A DNA stretch of 64,000 nucleotides from Bradyrhizobium sp. CER78 (GTDB lineage Bacteria > Pseudomonadota > Alphaproteobacteria > Rhizobiales > Xanthobacteraceae): assembly GCF_029846235.1 (NCBI RefSeq), contig NZ_JARVWP010000021.1:62001-126000 (forward strand), written 5' to 3'. Positions 50,995 through 59,301 of the stretch are shown here, in pieces (the first letter of the stretch is position 1; each line of letters opens with the position of its first letter). The position numbers were made by a program, and so were the translations under genes. Under the pieces are notes generated by a model, which saw only the letters and a program-made list of their open reading frames with translations, was not told the DNA's origin and did not search any database.

Positions 50995-51866
50995 ACTTCG
51001 ACTATTATTCCTTCACCGGCCGCAACATCGGGTTCATCGACGAGCACGAGCAGCAGCTGCTGCGCCAGGCGCGGGTATTCGTCTGCGGCGTCGGCGGCAT
51101 GGGCGGCGCGGCCTTCATGGCGCTGGCGCGCGCCGGGGTCGGCAAGTTCGTGATCGCCGACATCGACCGCTTCGAGGTCTCCAACCTGAATCGCCAGGTA
51201 TTCGCCTTCGCCGACGAGGTCGGCCGCGAAAAGGCGGAAGTTGCCGCGGAAGCCGCGAAGCGCATCAATCCGACCATCGAGATCGAGGTGCTCGGCGAGA
51301 ATTGGACCAGCGAGCTCGCCGGGATTGCCGAACGCTGTCCTGTCATCGTCAACGGCATGGACGACATCGCCGCCGGCGTGCATCTGTACCGGACGGCCAA
51401 ACGCGCCGAGTCGACCGTGATCGACGCCTATATGTCGCCGCTGCCGTCGGTGATCGTGGTGCGCCCACGCGATCCGCGGCCCGAGCAGCGCCTCCGTTTT
51501 CCCACGCTCGGCAAGGACTGGAAGGCCATTACCGAGGACGACCGCCGCGCCGCGATGCGTGCCGAGATCGAGCACGTGATGCTGCATTCCTCGTCGCGCA
51601 ACTATGTCGATCTCGCGATCGCCGGTGAAGTCGCGGCCGGCCGCCGCAGCCGGATGTCGTTCGCGCCGATGGTGATCTCGACCGGCATGCTGATGGCCTA
51701 TGAGGCGGTGGCGCTGATCCTCGGCCGCACCTCCGGCACCGATTGCCGCGGCTGGTTCCTCAACCCGCACCGGCCCGCGATCGAGAAGCCGCGCAATGCG
51801 CTGGTCGCCGCCCTGATGCGTCCGCTGGTGCGGCGGGCGATTGATCAATTGACGGGCGTCGCATGA
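50991..51866 (+). CDS. E1/ThiF/MoeB-like adenylating enzyme
   Basis: A 291-residue E1-like protein. Nucleotide loop VFVCGVGGMGGAAFMALARA (28-47), then FVIADIDRFEVSNLNRQVFA with the conserved D-x-D and N-x-x-R-Q residues, and NGMDDIAAG with the adenylation Asp. No CxxC zinc pairs are present, and no cysteine stands where MoeB or ThiF have their catalytic Cys, so it may adenylate without forming a thioester. No ubiquitin-like partner ending in GG is encoded nearby. Overlaps both neighbours by 4 bases. Confidence 0.85.
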   Translation: MNFDYYSFTGRNIGFIDEHEQQLLRQARVFVCGVGGMGGAAFMALARAGVGKFVIADIDRFEVSNLNRQVFAFADEVGREKAEVAAEAAKRINPTIEIEVLGENWTSELAGIAERCPVIVNGMDDIAAGVHLYRTAKRAESTVIDAYMSPLPSVIVVRPRDPRPEQRLRFPTLGKDWKAITEDDRRAAMRAEIEHVMLHSSSRNYVDLAIAGEVAAGRRSRMSFAPMVISTGMLMAYEAVALILGRTSGTDCRGWFLNPHRPAIEKPRNALVAALMRPLVRRAIDQLTGVA

Positions 51867-53062
51867 CCTCGGGGGTGATCGCCGATTCCATCGTCAATCT
51901 CTGCGGCGCCATCGGCGTCGCGGTGGCGATGATGACGTTTTATCGGCGCGATCCCAGGAGCCCGCTGACCCGCCGCCTGCTGCTCGCGCTCGGCGTGATC
52001 GCGCTCCTGTTCCTCGACCGTGGCCTGGCATGGTGGAGCGGAAGCTTTGTGCTCGACCGTCTCTCGGTGATCCCGGCCGCGCTGATTCCCATCGGCGCGC
52101 TGATCGTCACCGAGGGCATCCTGCGGCGGCACGCGCCACGCGCGGTGAAGATCGCCGCGCTCGGCGGCGGCATCGTGCTCGGCCTCGGCGGCACCTTCGG
52201 GCTGCAGCGCTTCGCGATGCCCTATGCGATCGCGCTGGCGCTGTTCCAGCTTCTGGGGTTCGCGACCTGCGCGCTGCTGCTGGCAACGCGCGACCGCGCC
52301 GCGCTGATGGCCTCGGAAAACCGCAGCATCGGCCGCATGGCGGTTGGGGCGCTGGTGGTGATCCCGTTCATCCTCACCGACTTCCGCACGCTGTTTCCCG
52401 ACATCCCGGTGCGGCTCGGCGCGCTCGGTGCGCTGCTCACTGTGACCGTGATGCTGATCGCCGGCGGCGGCGCCGAGACGCGCCGCCATGGGCTGGCGAT
52501 GATGGCGCTGCGGCTGATCTCTTCGGGCCTGCTTGGCCTCGCCGCCGCCTTCATGGCGCCTGATGTCGATGCCGCGCAGATGGTCCGCTTCGTCGCGGTG
52601 GCGATCGCCGGCGTCTTGACCATCGGGCTGATGACGGACGCGCTGCGCGCGTTGTTCGAGTCCCAGGAGCCGGGCGTGCTCAATTCGGTCGCGGCGTCGC
52701 CGGCGCAGACCAGGGAGCAGCTGATCGCCGAGCTGGCGCGGCATCCGATCTTCGAAAGCGCGCGGCGTTTCCGTCAGGACGAGCTCGGACCCTACGATCC
52801 GCCGCTGCTGCGCGACTTCCTGTCGACGCGGCGTGTGCTGCGCCGGTCCGAGGCGCCGTGGGGACTCGTGACGACCGACCCGGCCGCCGAGCGCATGGTT
52901 TCGCTGATGACTGCCAACAATGCCTCCCATGTCATCGTGCTCGGCCATGATCCACTCGACCTGATCGTGCTCGCCGTGCCGGTGACCGCGGCCGATCCCG
53001 CCACTGAAACCGCGCTGGCGCTGGTGCGGCGGCTGCTGGCGTTGACCCCGGAGGCCAAATGA
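51863..53062 (+). CDS. Membrane protein of unknown function in the E1/nitroreductase operon
   Basis: A 399-residue protein with about eight membrane helices in the first 270 residues (e.g. LLLALGVIALLFLDRGLAWW, AVGALVVIPFILTDF) and a soluble C-terminal region (about 275-399) with a basic, Arg-rich stretch (ESARRFRQDELGPYDPPLLR). The topology suggests a membrane sensor or an integral enzyme. No family recognised. Overlaps the E1-like and the next gene by 4 bases, so it is made with them. Confidence 0.75.
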   Translation: MTSGVIADSIVNLCGAIGVAVAMMTFYRRDPRSPLTRRLLLALGVIALLFLDRGLAWWSGSFVLDRLSVIPAALIPIGALIVTEGILRRHAPRAVKIAALGGGIVLGLGGTFGLQRFAMPYAIALALFQLLGFATCALLLATRDRAALMASENRSIGRMAVGALVVIPFILTDFRTLFPDIPVRLGALGALLTVTVMLIAGGGAETRRHGLAMMALRLISSGLLGLAAAFMAPDVDAAQMVRFVAVAIAGVLTIGLMTDALRALFESQEPGVLNSVAASPAQTREQLIAELARHPIFESARRFRQDELGPYDPPLLRDFLSTRRVLRRSEAPWGLVTTDPAAERMVSLMTANNASHVIVLGHDPLDLIVLAVPVTAADPATETALALVRRLLALTPEAK

Positions 53063-54180
53063 CAACAGAGATCCGGGAGGGCGATCGCAGGGCGGCATTC
53101 GACGCCGCCCTCAATGCCTATGGGCCTGACAGCCTCTACGTGCCGCCGCTGTGGAGCGATTTCGACCGGATGTTCGATGCCGCGAAGAACCCGTTCGTCA
53201 CCGAAGGCCATGGCCGCTACGCGTTGTTCTCGGCGCATCGCGACGGCCGGCCGGTCGGCCGCATCGCGGCCTCGATCCACGATGCTTCGAACCGCAAGCA
53301 TGGCACCCGTCACGGCGCGTTCGGCTTCTTTGATTGCATCGACGATGTCGAAGTCGCCGATGCGCTGCTGCGCGCGTCCGAGCAATGGCTGTCGGCGCGC
53401 GGCATGAGCCGGATCGCCGGCAATTTCAATCTGACGGCGATGCAGCAGATCGGCGTCATGACCGACGGGTTCGACCACGCGCCGTTCACCGACATGATGT
53501 GGTCGCCGCCGCATATCGCCCACCACCTCGAACGCGCCGGTTACACTGCGACCTTCCCGATGACGACGTTCGAGATCGCGCTCGACGGCGGCAAGCCGGA
53601 GCAGTTGCTCGGCGACAAGCAGCGCGCGGTGCTGGCCGATCCGGATTTCGTCTGGCAGCCGATCAAGCGCTCCGCCTTCAAGGTGCGGCTGGAGGACGCC
53701 CGGCTGATCCTCAACGACGGCTTTGCCGACAACCCGATGTTTGTGCCGCCGACTGCGGCCGAATATCTGTTCCAGGCCGGCGACATGATGTGGATCATCG
53801 ACAAGCGGATTTCGACCGTGGTCTATCACCGCGGCCGGCCCGCCGGCGCGATCATCGTGATCCCCGATCTCAATCCGCTGATCAAGGCGATCGGCGGCCG
53901 GATCGGGCTGACCGCGCCGTTCAGATTCGTGCAGCACCGCATGCTGAACACGCGCGCCGTGCTGATCTATCAGTCGGTCTGCCGCGACCTGCACAATCGC
54001 GGTCTCAACGGCGCGATGCTCTACCGCACCGCGCTGGCGTTGCAGCAGGCCGGCTACCGCACGCTCGGCGGCACCTGGATCGCCGACATCAACGCGCCGT
54101 CGCTGCGCCAGGTCGAGAAGGCCGGCGCCACGCCGCTGCACCGGCTGCATCTGTTCACCAAGCGGTTGGCCGGGGCATGA
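53059..54180 (+). CDS. YghO/GNAT-like protein
   Basis: A 373-residue protein that resembles YghO-type GNAT-fold proteins: RIAGNFNLTAMQQIGVMTDG then FDHAPFTDMMWSPPHIAHHL and ERAGY are characteristic of that group. The N-terminal half includes PLWSDFDRMFDAAKNPFVTE, also typical. A C-terminal GNAT-like half has GTWIADINAPSLRQVEKAGA followed by TPLHRLHLF. Enzyme activity is not established for this family. Fourth gene of the overlapping operon. Confidence 0.75.
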   Translation: MTTEIREGDRRAAFDAALNAYGPDSLYVPPLWSDFDRMFDAAKNPFVTEGHGRYALFSAHRDGRPVGRIAASIHDASNRKHGTRHGAFGFFDCIDDVEVADALLRASEQWLSARGMSRIAGNFNLTAMQQIGVMTDGFDHAPFTDMMWSPPHIAHHLERAGYTATFPMTTFEIALDGGKPEQLLGDKQRAVLADPDFVWQPIKRSAFKVRLEDARLILNDGFADNPMFVPPTAAEYLFQAGDMMWIIDKRISTVVYHRGRPAGAIIVIPDLNPLIKAIGGRIGLTAPFRFVQHRMLNTRAVLIYQSVCRDLHNRGLNGAMLYRTALALQQAGYRTLGGTWIADINAPSLRQVEKAGATPLHRLHLFTKRLAGA

Positions 54181-55172
54181 GCGAGCTGACGCCGGATCTG
54201 CTGCGTGAGCTGGTCGCGGAGGCGCGGCTGGCGCCGAGCGTCCACAACATCCAGCCGACCCGCTGGCGCTTGCTCGGCGACGGGCGGCTGGCGCTGGTCG
54301 ATGCGACCGCCGTCCGCGCACCGGTCGCCGACCCCGCAGGGCACGATGTGCTCGTCTCGCACGGCGCGGCGCTGGAAGGCATGAGTCTTGCGCTCAACCG
54401 CCGCGGCCTCGCCATCACGGCCATGACCACGATCGAGCAGACGCTGTCGCCGCAATTTGCCGCGCTTTGCAGCTTTGCGATCAGGCAAGGCGTCGCGCCC
54501 GATCCGCTGGCCGGCCATGTGGCGCACCGCATGTCGTGGCGCGGCAAATTCGTGGCGTCGCCGGATGATCCCGCGCCGTTGGTGCAGCTCGCCGTCGCGC
54601 GTGACGATCTGATCTGCATCTGTCATCGCCAAGCAATCGCGGAGATCGCCGGCTGGGCCGACCAGGCCGAGTTCTCCTTTGTGCACGGCGACGACTATCG
54701 GGCCGAACTGCTCGACTGGATGCGGCTGTCGCCCAGCCATCCGCACTATCTGCTTGATGGCCTCAATCGCGATGCGCTCGCCATGAGCGCGGTCGAGGCC
54801 ACCGCCGCCCGCTTCGTGCTCGGCAGCCTGTTCAGGCCGCTCGATCGTCTCGGCCTCGCTGCGGCGCTGCTCGCCGACCGCGCCAAGACCGCCTCGGCCT
54901 CGGCGATCGTCCTGTTCTGCCGCCCGGTCGGTGAGGATCCACTCACGACGGGGCGGCATTTCTACCGCAGCTGGCTGGAGATCGATCGCGCCGGCCTTGT
55001 GGCATGCCCGATCTCGGCGCTGGCTGATCACCCTGAGTTCAACGACCGGCTGCGAAAACTCGGCAAGGTCGGCGCCGACCTGCGCCTCGTCAACGTGTTT
55101 CGCGTCGGCCGGCCGGCCAAACCGCTGAAACCGCGGCATTACCGGTTGCCGGTGGATCGCTTGATCGTCTGA
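54177..55172 (+). CDS. Nitroreductase-family protein, Acg-like
   Basis: A 331-residue nitroreductase-fold protein. FMN-site segment LAPSVHNIQPTRWRL (17-31), the middle HRMSWRGKFVASPDDPAPLV and the C-terminal SASAIVLFCRPVGEDPLTTG are those of the Acg/nitroreductase subgroup, which is larger than classical nitroreductases and may be catalytically altered. ATG at 54177 overlaps the preceding stop. Last gene of the E1-GNAT-membrane-GNAT-NTR operon; an FMN-dependent oxidation or reduction step is likely. Confidence 0.8.
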   Translation: MSELTPDLLRELVAEARLAPSVHNIQPTRWRLLGDGRLALVDATAVRAPVADPAGHDVLVSHGAALEGMSLALNRRGLAITAMTTIEQTLSPQFAALCSFAIRQGVAPDPLAGHVAHRMSWRGKFVASPDDPAPLVQLAVARDDLICICHRQAIAEIAGWADQAEFSFVHGDDYRAELLDWMRLSPSHPHYLLDGLNRDALAMSAVEATAARFVLGSLFRPLDRLGLAAALLADRAKTASASAIVLFCRPVGEDPLTTGRHFYRSWLEIDRAGLVACPISALADHPEFNDRLRKLGKVGADLRLVNVFRVGRPAKPLKPRHYRLPVDRLIV

Positions 55173-55228
55173 TCGGTACCCCCTGTCAAAGCTTCACGCG
55201 GCCGTGCTAAGAGGCGGCCCGCAAACCA

Positions 55229-55450
55229 ATGACCGGTGGGATGATGTCGAAGCAATCGTTGCGCGAGGAGGCGGAACGCCTGATCCGCGAGACCATGGAA
55301 AAACGGAACCTGGTCATCAAGCAGGGCACGACCCGGATCGAGGCGGTCTGCGGCAAATGCGGCGCGCCGAACCGGGTGCAGGCGGAAAAGGGCCAGACCC
55401 GCGTCAAGTTCACCTGCAAGAACTGCGACCACAAGCAGGAAACGCTGTAA
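55229..55450 (+). CDS. Small zinc-ribbon protein (73 aa)
   Basis: A 73-residue protein: a basic helical N-terminal half (LREEAERLIRETMEKRNLVI) and a zinc ribbon with CGKC and CKNC pairs (residues about 41-44 and 63-66). Such proteins bind nucleic acid or serve as structural subunits. Starts at 55229, 55241 or 55244 are possible; GAGGCGG precedes 55229. It lies 56 bp after the nitroreductase gene and could be a sixth member of that transcript. Confidence 0.75.
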   Translation: MTGGMMSKQSLREEAERLIRETMEKRNLVIKQGTTRIEAVCGKCGAPNRVQAEKGQTRVKFTCKNCDHKQETL

Positions 55451-55472
55451 GGGCGAGTGGTTCTGTTTGCAC

Positions 55473-55576
55473 CGTCATCCTGAGGTGCGAGCGCAGCGAG
55501 CCTCGAAGGATGCACGGCCCGGCCGGTGGCCGTTCGCCCTTCGAGACGGCCGCTACGCGGCCTCCTCAGGGTGACG
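55473..55576. repeat. Dispersed palindromic repeat, CGTCATCCTGAG family (copy 1)
   Basis: Begins CGTCATCCTGAGG and ends with its inverse CCTCAGGGTGACG; the centre carries CTCGAAGGATGCACGG and GGCCGGTGGCCG. Nearly the same element is at 63329. Non-coding. Confidence 0.9.
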
Positions 55577-55610
55577 GGACACAGAGCTGAGCGTGCGGCT
55601 TCAGTTCGTA

Positions 55611-55689
55611 GGATGGGTGGAGCGCAGCGATACCCATCAAATGGCGGGCCGCAGGAGAGATGATGGGTATCGCTGCGCTCCACCCATCC
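55611..55689. repeat. Inverted repeat GGATGGGTGGAGCGCAGCGA (copy 1)
   Basis: Left arm GGATGGGTGGAGCGCAGCGA continuing TACCCATC, right arm its exact inverse (GATGGGTATCGCTGCG to CACCCATCC), about 28 bases each around a 23-base centre. Related in layout to the element at 63451. Non-coding. Confidence 0.85.
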
Positions 55690-55718
55690 CACGATGCCGC
55701 GCCCCACAAAGGCTTCCT

Positions 55719-55839
55719 CGTCATTGCGAACCAACGGGTCGCGCGAATGCGCGTCCGATGACAGGCTCCGCGAAGCAATCCATCGCTCCGCATGCACGGA
55801 CGCATGGATTGCTTCGTCGCTTCGCTCCTCGCAATGACG
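55719..55839. repeat. Dispersed palindromic repeat, CGTCATTGCGAG family (copy 2)
   Basis: Outer arms CGTCATTGCGA and TCGCAATGACG; the inner GAAGCAATCCAT / ATGGATTGCTTC pair is present. It has the same internal block (GGGTCGCGCGAATGCGCG) as the copy at 59171, but the two copies lie in opposite orientation. Three different repeat families sit side by side in the 397-base gap 55451-55847, with no gene. Confidence 0.9.
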
Positions 55840-55847
55840 GGGGGCGT

Positions 55848-56699
55848 TCACTTCCCCTTCACGAACGCCGCGAACGCATCGCCGTAATCCTTGTGCCAGC
55901 GCGACAGCGGCGGGCGGTTCTCGACGATGTCGCCGGCGGCCCAGAGGATGCGGCGTTCGTCGAGCGCGCGGGGCACGTCATTGTCCGGGCAAAGGATATA
56001 GAAATCGCCGGCATCGAGGTGCTCGATCATGAAGTCGACGGTCTGTTCCGCCGTCCAGGCGGCGGCCGGCTTTTCGGTGCGGCCGCGCGCGGTCAGGCCG
56101 GTGAAGACGAAACCCGGGATCAACAGATGCGCCGTGATCTTGCAGCCGTCGGTGTTGCGCAGCTCGTGCTGCAGCGCTTCGGTGAACGCCTTCACGCCGG
56201 CCTTGGAGACGTTATAGGCGGGATCGCCCGGCGGCGTGGTGATGCCCTGCTTGGAGCCGGTGTTGATGATCAGCCCCGGCCGCCCGCGCTTGATCATGTT
56301 GGGCGCAAACGCCTGCGCGCCGTTGATCACGCCCCACAGATTGACGCCAAGGATGCGCTGCCAATTGTCGGATGGGCCGAACATCGCGCTGCCGGGCTGG
56401 ATGCCGGCATTGTTCATCAAAATATCGGTGCCGCCGAATTTCTTCGCGACGGCGGCCTCGAGGTTCGCGATTTCATCGGCGCGGCTGACATCGACCGCAG
56501 CGGTCATGATATCGGCCGCGCCGCCCGGTGCTGCGGATGACAGTTTTGCCGCAGCCGCCTTCAGCCTGTCATCGCCGAGATCGACGATGCAGACTTTCAT
56601 GCCGGCTTCGGCGAACCGCGTCGCTGCGGCAAGCCCGATGCCGGACGCGCCTCCGGTGATCACGGCAACATGATTGGCTGATATCACGGGGTGGGGCAT
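55848..56699 (-). CDS. SDR-family oxidoreductase
   Basis: A 283-residue classical SDR: cofactor motif VITGGASGIGLAAATRF (13-29), NNAG (about 95-98), catalytic Ser in INTGSKQGI and YNVSK. All catalytic residues are intact, unlike the SDR at 1950. It would reduce or oxidise a secondary alcohol/ketone with NAD(P). It sits alone between a repeat cluster and the ALDH relic. The substrate is unknown. Confidence 0.92.
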   Translation of the reverse strand: MPHPVISANHVAVITGGASGIGLAAATRFAEAGMKVCIVDLGDDRLKAAAAKLSSAAPGGAADIMTAAVDVSRADEIANLEAAVAKKFGGTDILMNNAGIQPGSAMFGPSDNWQRILGVNLWGVINGAQAFAPNMIKRGRPGLIINTGSKQGITTPPGDPAYNVSKAGVKAFTEALQHELRNTDGCKITAHLLIPGFVFTGLTARGRTEKPAAAWTAEQTVDFMIEHLDAGDFYILCPDNDVPRALDERRILWAAGDIVENRPPLSRWHKDYGDAFAAFVKGK

Positions 56700-56948
56700 C
56701 GGCGGTCTCCGGACACATGTGTGGCTGAGGTTAGCATAGCGTTTTCAAGCGAAGTGGTTCCCGGTTCGCGTGAAGAAAACGCGTCAAACAAGAGAACCCC
56801 TACCTAGCATATCGCGCGCACGACGCAGGCGCATGGGAAGTTTTCATGCGCGCTGCCCTCGACAACGCTTGCTCCGCTTTACGGTTTCGCGCCTGCGCTG
56901 TAAAATCGCCGATATAACGCTTCCAAAGGACCTCAGCCGACAATTTGA

Positions 56949-57277
56949 CAGGGAGTGTTCGTCGAGCAGAAGGTCTATGACGAATTCGTCGGCCGTGTCG
57001 CCGAGTTCGGCAAGAAGCTGCAGGTCGGCAACGGTATCGATCCCAACACCCAGATCGGCCCTCTGGTGTCGCAGCAGCAGATGGAGCGCGTGTCGGGCTA
57101 TCTCACCAGGTCGCAAGGGCGCTGCGCGCCGGATCGGTCTGGGTCAATTGCTACCAGGCGATGGACCCCGCGGTGCCGTTCGGCGGCTACAAGATGAACG
57201 GCTACGGCCGCGAGTCCGGCAAGCAGCACGTCGAGGAATATCTCAACGTCAAGGCGGTCTGGATCAAGACGGGCTAG
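56949..57277 (+). pseudogene. Internally deleted aldehyde dehydrogenase relic
   Basis: Two fragments of an aldehyde dehydrogenase C-terminal half. 56955-57108 encodes VFVEQKVYDEFVGRVAEFGK and on to IGPLVSQQQMERVSGYL; 57115-57277 encodes ALRAGSVWVNCYQAMDPAVP then FGGYKMNGYGRESGKQ to the stop. They are in different frames, with roughly 100 residues between them deleted. The N-terminal half, including the catalytic Cys and Glu regions, is missing. Inactive remnant; the sequence before 56950 shows no further homology. Confidence 0.88.
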
Positions 57278-57293
57278 CGCCCGACTCGCTGCT

Positions 57294-57350
57294 TCACCTC
57301 TCCCCGCTTGCGGGGAGAGGTCGCCGCGCCCTTGCGCGGCGGGTGAGGGG
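57294..57350. repeat. Palindromic repeat, CTCCCCGCTTGCGGGGAG family
   Basis: Hairpin CACCTCTCCCCGC/GCGGGGAGAGGT followed by CGCCGCG..CGCGGCG and GGTGAGGGGGTAG. Related to the elements at 25035 and 33626. It lies just after the ALDH relic. The remaining gap to 57549 holds nothing I can identify. Confidence 0.75.
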
Positions 57351-57549
57351 GTAGATCTCAACGCTCGGCTAGCTCGCGCAGCGAAGCTCGTCACGCCAAC
57401 GCCCACACGATTTCTGAATATTAGAAATATATCCCTGATTTGCCCGACGCGTCAAGCTGCGTTGTCGACGCCGGCCGCCGCCGGCTCCTTTGCATGGGGT
57501 TGTTTTCGATATTTTCGCAGCGCGTCGCTGTGACAACAGCCGTTTGCGT

Positions 57550-57933
57550 TTACCGCCCCGCGGCCTTCTTCGGCTTGCCGATGTCGCTGCGCAGGGCCTC
57601 GAGCTCCTTGCGCACGGCTGACGCCGCGTCGCGTTCGATCTTGCGGTAGCGCGCCACCAGGGAGAGTCCGAACGGGGTCAGCACCGCGCCGCCGCCGTTC
57701 TTGCCGCCGGTCTGCCGCTCCACCGCGGCCTGCCGGCAGATGCGGTTGATCTCGTCGACCAGGTCCCAGGCGCGCTTGTAGCTCATGTCCATGGCGCGGC
57801 CGGCGGCCGAGATCGAGCCGCATTCCTTGATCTGCTCGAGCAGCAGGATCTTGCCCGGCCCGATCCGGTCCTCGGCATCGAGGTCGATGCGGACACTCAG
57901 GGAGGGGAGCGATGAGGCGCTCGATTTCGACAT
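57550..57933 (-). CDS. ModE-like winged-helix regulator (DNA-binding domain only)
   Basis: A 127-residue protein matching the N-terminal domain of ModE: ILLLEQIKECGSISAAGRAM then DMSYKRAWDLVDEINRI (winged helix) and GGGAVLTPFGLSLVARYRKI (wing and dimer helix). The C-terminal molybdate-binding (MOP/TOBE) domains are absent, so it may respond to something other than molybdate or to a partner. Divergent from an Old Yellow Enzyme gene with a perfect palindrome between them. Its target is probably that gene. Confidence 0.88.
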   Translation of the reverse strand: MSKSSASSLPSLSVRIDLDAEDRIGPGKILLLEQIKECGSISAAGRAMDMSYKRAWDLVDEINRICRQAAVERQTGGKNGGGAVLTPFGLSLVARYRKIERDAASAVRKELEALRSDIGKPKKAAGR

Positions 57934-57989
57934 GGGAGACCTTCTCTCGGCAACAGATTGCCACTACCTCCTTTTATGAACAAGATGAA

Positions 57990-58005
57990 CCCGTTAGATA
58001 ACGGG
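57990..58005. promoter_or_regulatory. Perfect palindrome CCCGTTA-GA-TAACGGG (operator candidate)
   Basis: CCCGTTA (57990-57996) and TAACGGG (57999-58005) are perfect 7-base arms. The site lies 56 bases from the modE-like start and 28 bases from the Old Yellow Enzyme start. The CGTTA/TAACG half-sites recall the outer part of ModE boxes, but the spacing is much shorter. Confidence 0.6.
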
Positions 58006-58033
58006 AAATGACATAAGATTAATTGGGGTAGGC

Positions 58034-59161
58034 ATGACTTCTTCGTCGCTGTTTTCACCGCTCAAGGTCGGTCCCTATGAGCTGAAGCACCGTGTCGTGA
58101 TGGCGCCACTGACGCGGATGCGGGCGGCGCGGCCGAGTCTCGCGCCGCGGCCGATGAATGCGGAATATTATGCGCAGCGCGCCACGCCCGGCGGCCTGCT
58201 GATCGCGGAAGCTTCGCCCGTGGTCGCGACCGGTTTCGGCAATCCCGGCGTCCCCGGCATCTACAGCGAGGCCCAGATCGCGGGCTGGCGCGAGGTGGTG
58301 GATGCCGTGCACGCCAAGGGCGGCCTGATCTTCCTGCAGCTCTGGCACGTCGGCCGCGTCTCGCATTCCTCGTTCCAGCCTGACGGTGCGCTGCCGGTGG
58401 CGCCGTCGGCGGTCGCGATCCCTTCCGAGTTCAAGTGCATGACGGCGGACGGCAAGGTGGCCGAGTACGAGACGCCGCGCGCGCTCGAGACCGATGAGGT
58501 CGCGCTGATGGTCGAGGCCTATCGTGAGGGCGCGAAGAACGCGCTCGCCGCCGGCTTCGACGGCGTCGAGATCCACGGCGCCAATGGCTATCTGATCGAG
58601 CAGTTCCTGCAATCGCGCAGCAATGTGCGGACCGATCAATATGGCGGCTCGATCGAGAACCGTGTCCGCTTCCTGCTGGAGGTGACGCAGGCGGTGACCG
58701 AAGTGTGGGGCGCCAACCGCGTCGGCGTGCGGCTTTCGCCCTACGGCATTGCCAATGGCAGCGGCGAGGCCGACCCGATGCCGCTCTACAGCCACGCCAT
58801 CAAGGCGCTCGACAAGTTCGGGCTCGCCTATCTGCATTTCATCGAGCCGCGCGCCTCGGGCACCGGCCGCGCCGAGGTCGACTGGCAGAACGTGCCGTCG
58901 GCGATGGTGCTGTACCGCCCGATGTGGAGCGGCGTGCTGATCACGGCGGGCAATTTCGTCGGCGACAGCGCAGAGCGCGCACTTGCCGAAGGCCATGCCG
59001 ACGCGATCGCGTTCGGCCGCTATTTCATCTCCAACCCGGACCTGCCGCGCCGCCTGCAGCGCGGCTATCCGCTGACCAAGTACAACCGCGCCACCTTCTA
59101 TGCCGGCGAGGAGAAGGGCTACACGGATTATCCGGTGCACGACGAGCTGGCGCAGGCGTAG
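58034..59161 (+). CDS. NADH:flavin oxidoreductase, Old Yellow Enzyme family (N-ethylmaleimide reductase-like)
   Basis: A 375-residue FMN barrel enzyme. FMN and substrate motifs: VVMAPLTRMRA, LQLWHVGRVSH, FDGVEIHGANGYLIEQFLQS (His/Asn pair for the substrate), DQYGGSIENRVRF and AIAFGRYFISNPDL. It would reduce activated C=C bonds (maleimides, enals, nitro-olefins) with NAD(P)H. Divergent from the ModE-like regulator, with the palindrome at 57990 upstream. Length is normal. Confidence 0.93.
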   Translation: MTSSSLFSPLKVGPYELKHRVVMAPLTRMRAARPSLAPRPMNAEYYAQRATPGGLLIAEASPVVATGFGNPGVPGIYSEAQIAGWREVVDAVHAKGGLIFLQLWHVGRVSHSSFQPDGALPVAPSAVAIPSEFKCMTADGKVAEYETPRALETDEVALMVEAYREGAKNALAAGFDGVEIHGANGYLIEQFLQSRSNVRTDQYGGSIENRVRFLLEVTQAVTEVWGANRVGVRLSPYGIANGSGEADPMPLYSHAIKALDKFGLAYLHFIEPRASGTGRAEVDWQNVPSAMVLYRPMWSGVLITAGNFVGDSAERALAEGHADAIAFGRYFISNPDLPRRLQRGYPLTKYNRATFYAGEEKGYTDYPVHDELAQA

Positions 59162-59170
59162 ACGACGCGC

Positions 59171-59291
59171 CGTCATTGCGAGGAGCGAAGCGACGAAGCA
59201 ATCCATCGCTCCGCGCATGCGGATGAATGGATTGCTTCGCGGAGCCTCTCATCGGGCGCGCATTCGCGCGACCCGTTGGCTGGCAATGACG
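59171..59291. repeat. Dispersed palindromic repeat, CGTCATTGCGAG family (copy 3)
   Basis: Outer arms CGTCATTGCGAGGAGC and GGCAATGACG (imperfect); the inner pair GAAGCAATCCATCG / GGATTGCTTCG and the GGGCGCGCATTCGCGCGACC block are shared with the copy at 55719, but reversed in orientation. It ends 11 bases before the GFA-like gene start. Confidence 0.9.
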
Positions 59292-59301
59292 GTGATCACC
59301 A

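Noticed and set aside
51845..54321. Two long minus-strand open frames opposite the E1/nitroreductase operon
   Set aside because: Low-complexity Arg/Gln/His composition and no motif; the plus-strand genes overlap as an operon.
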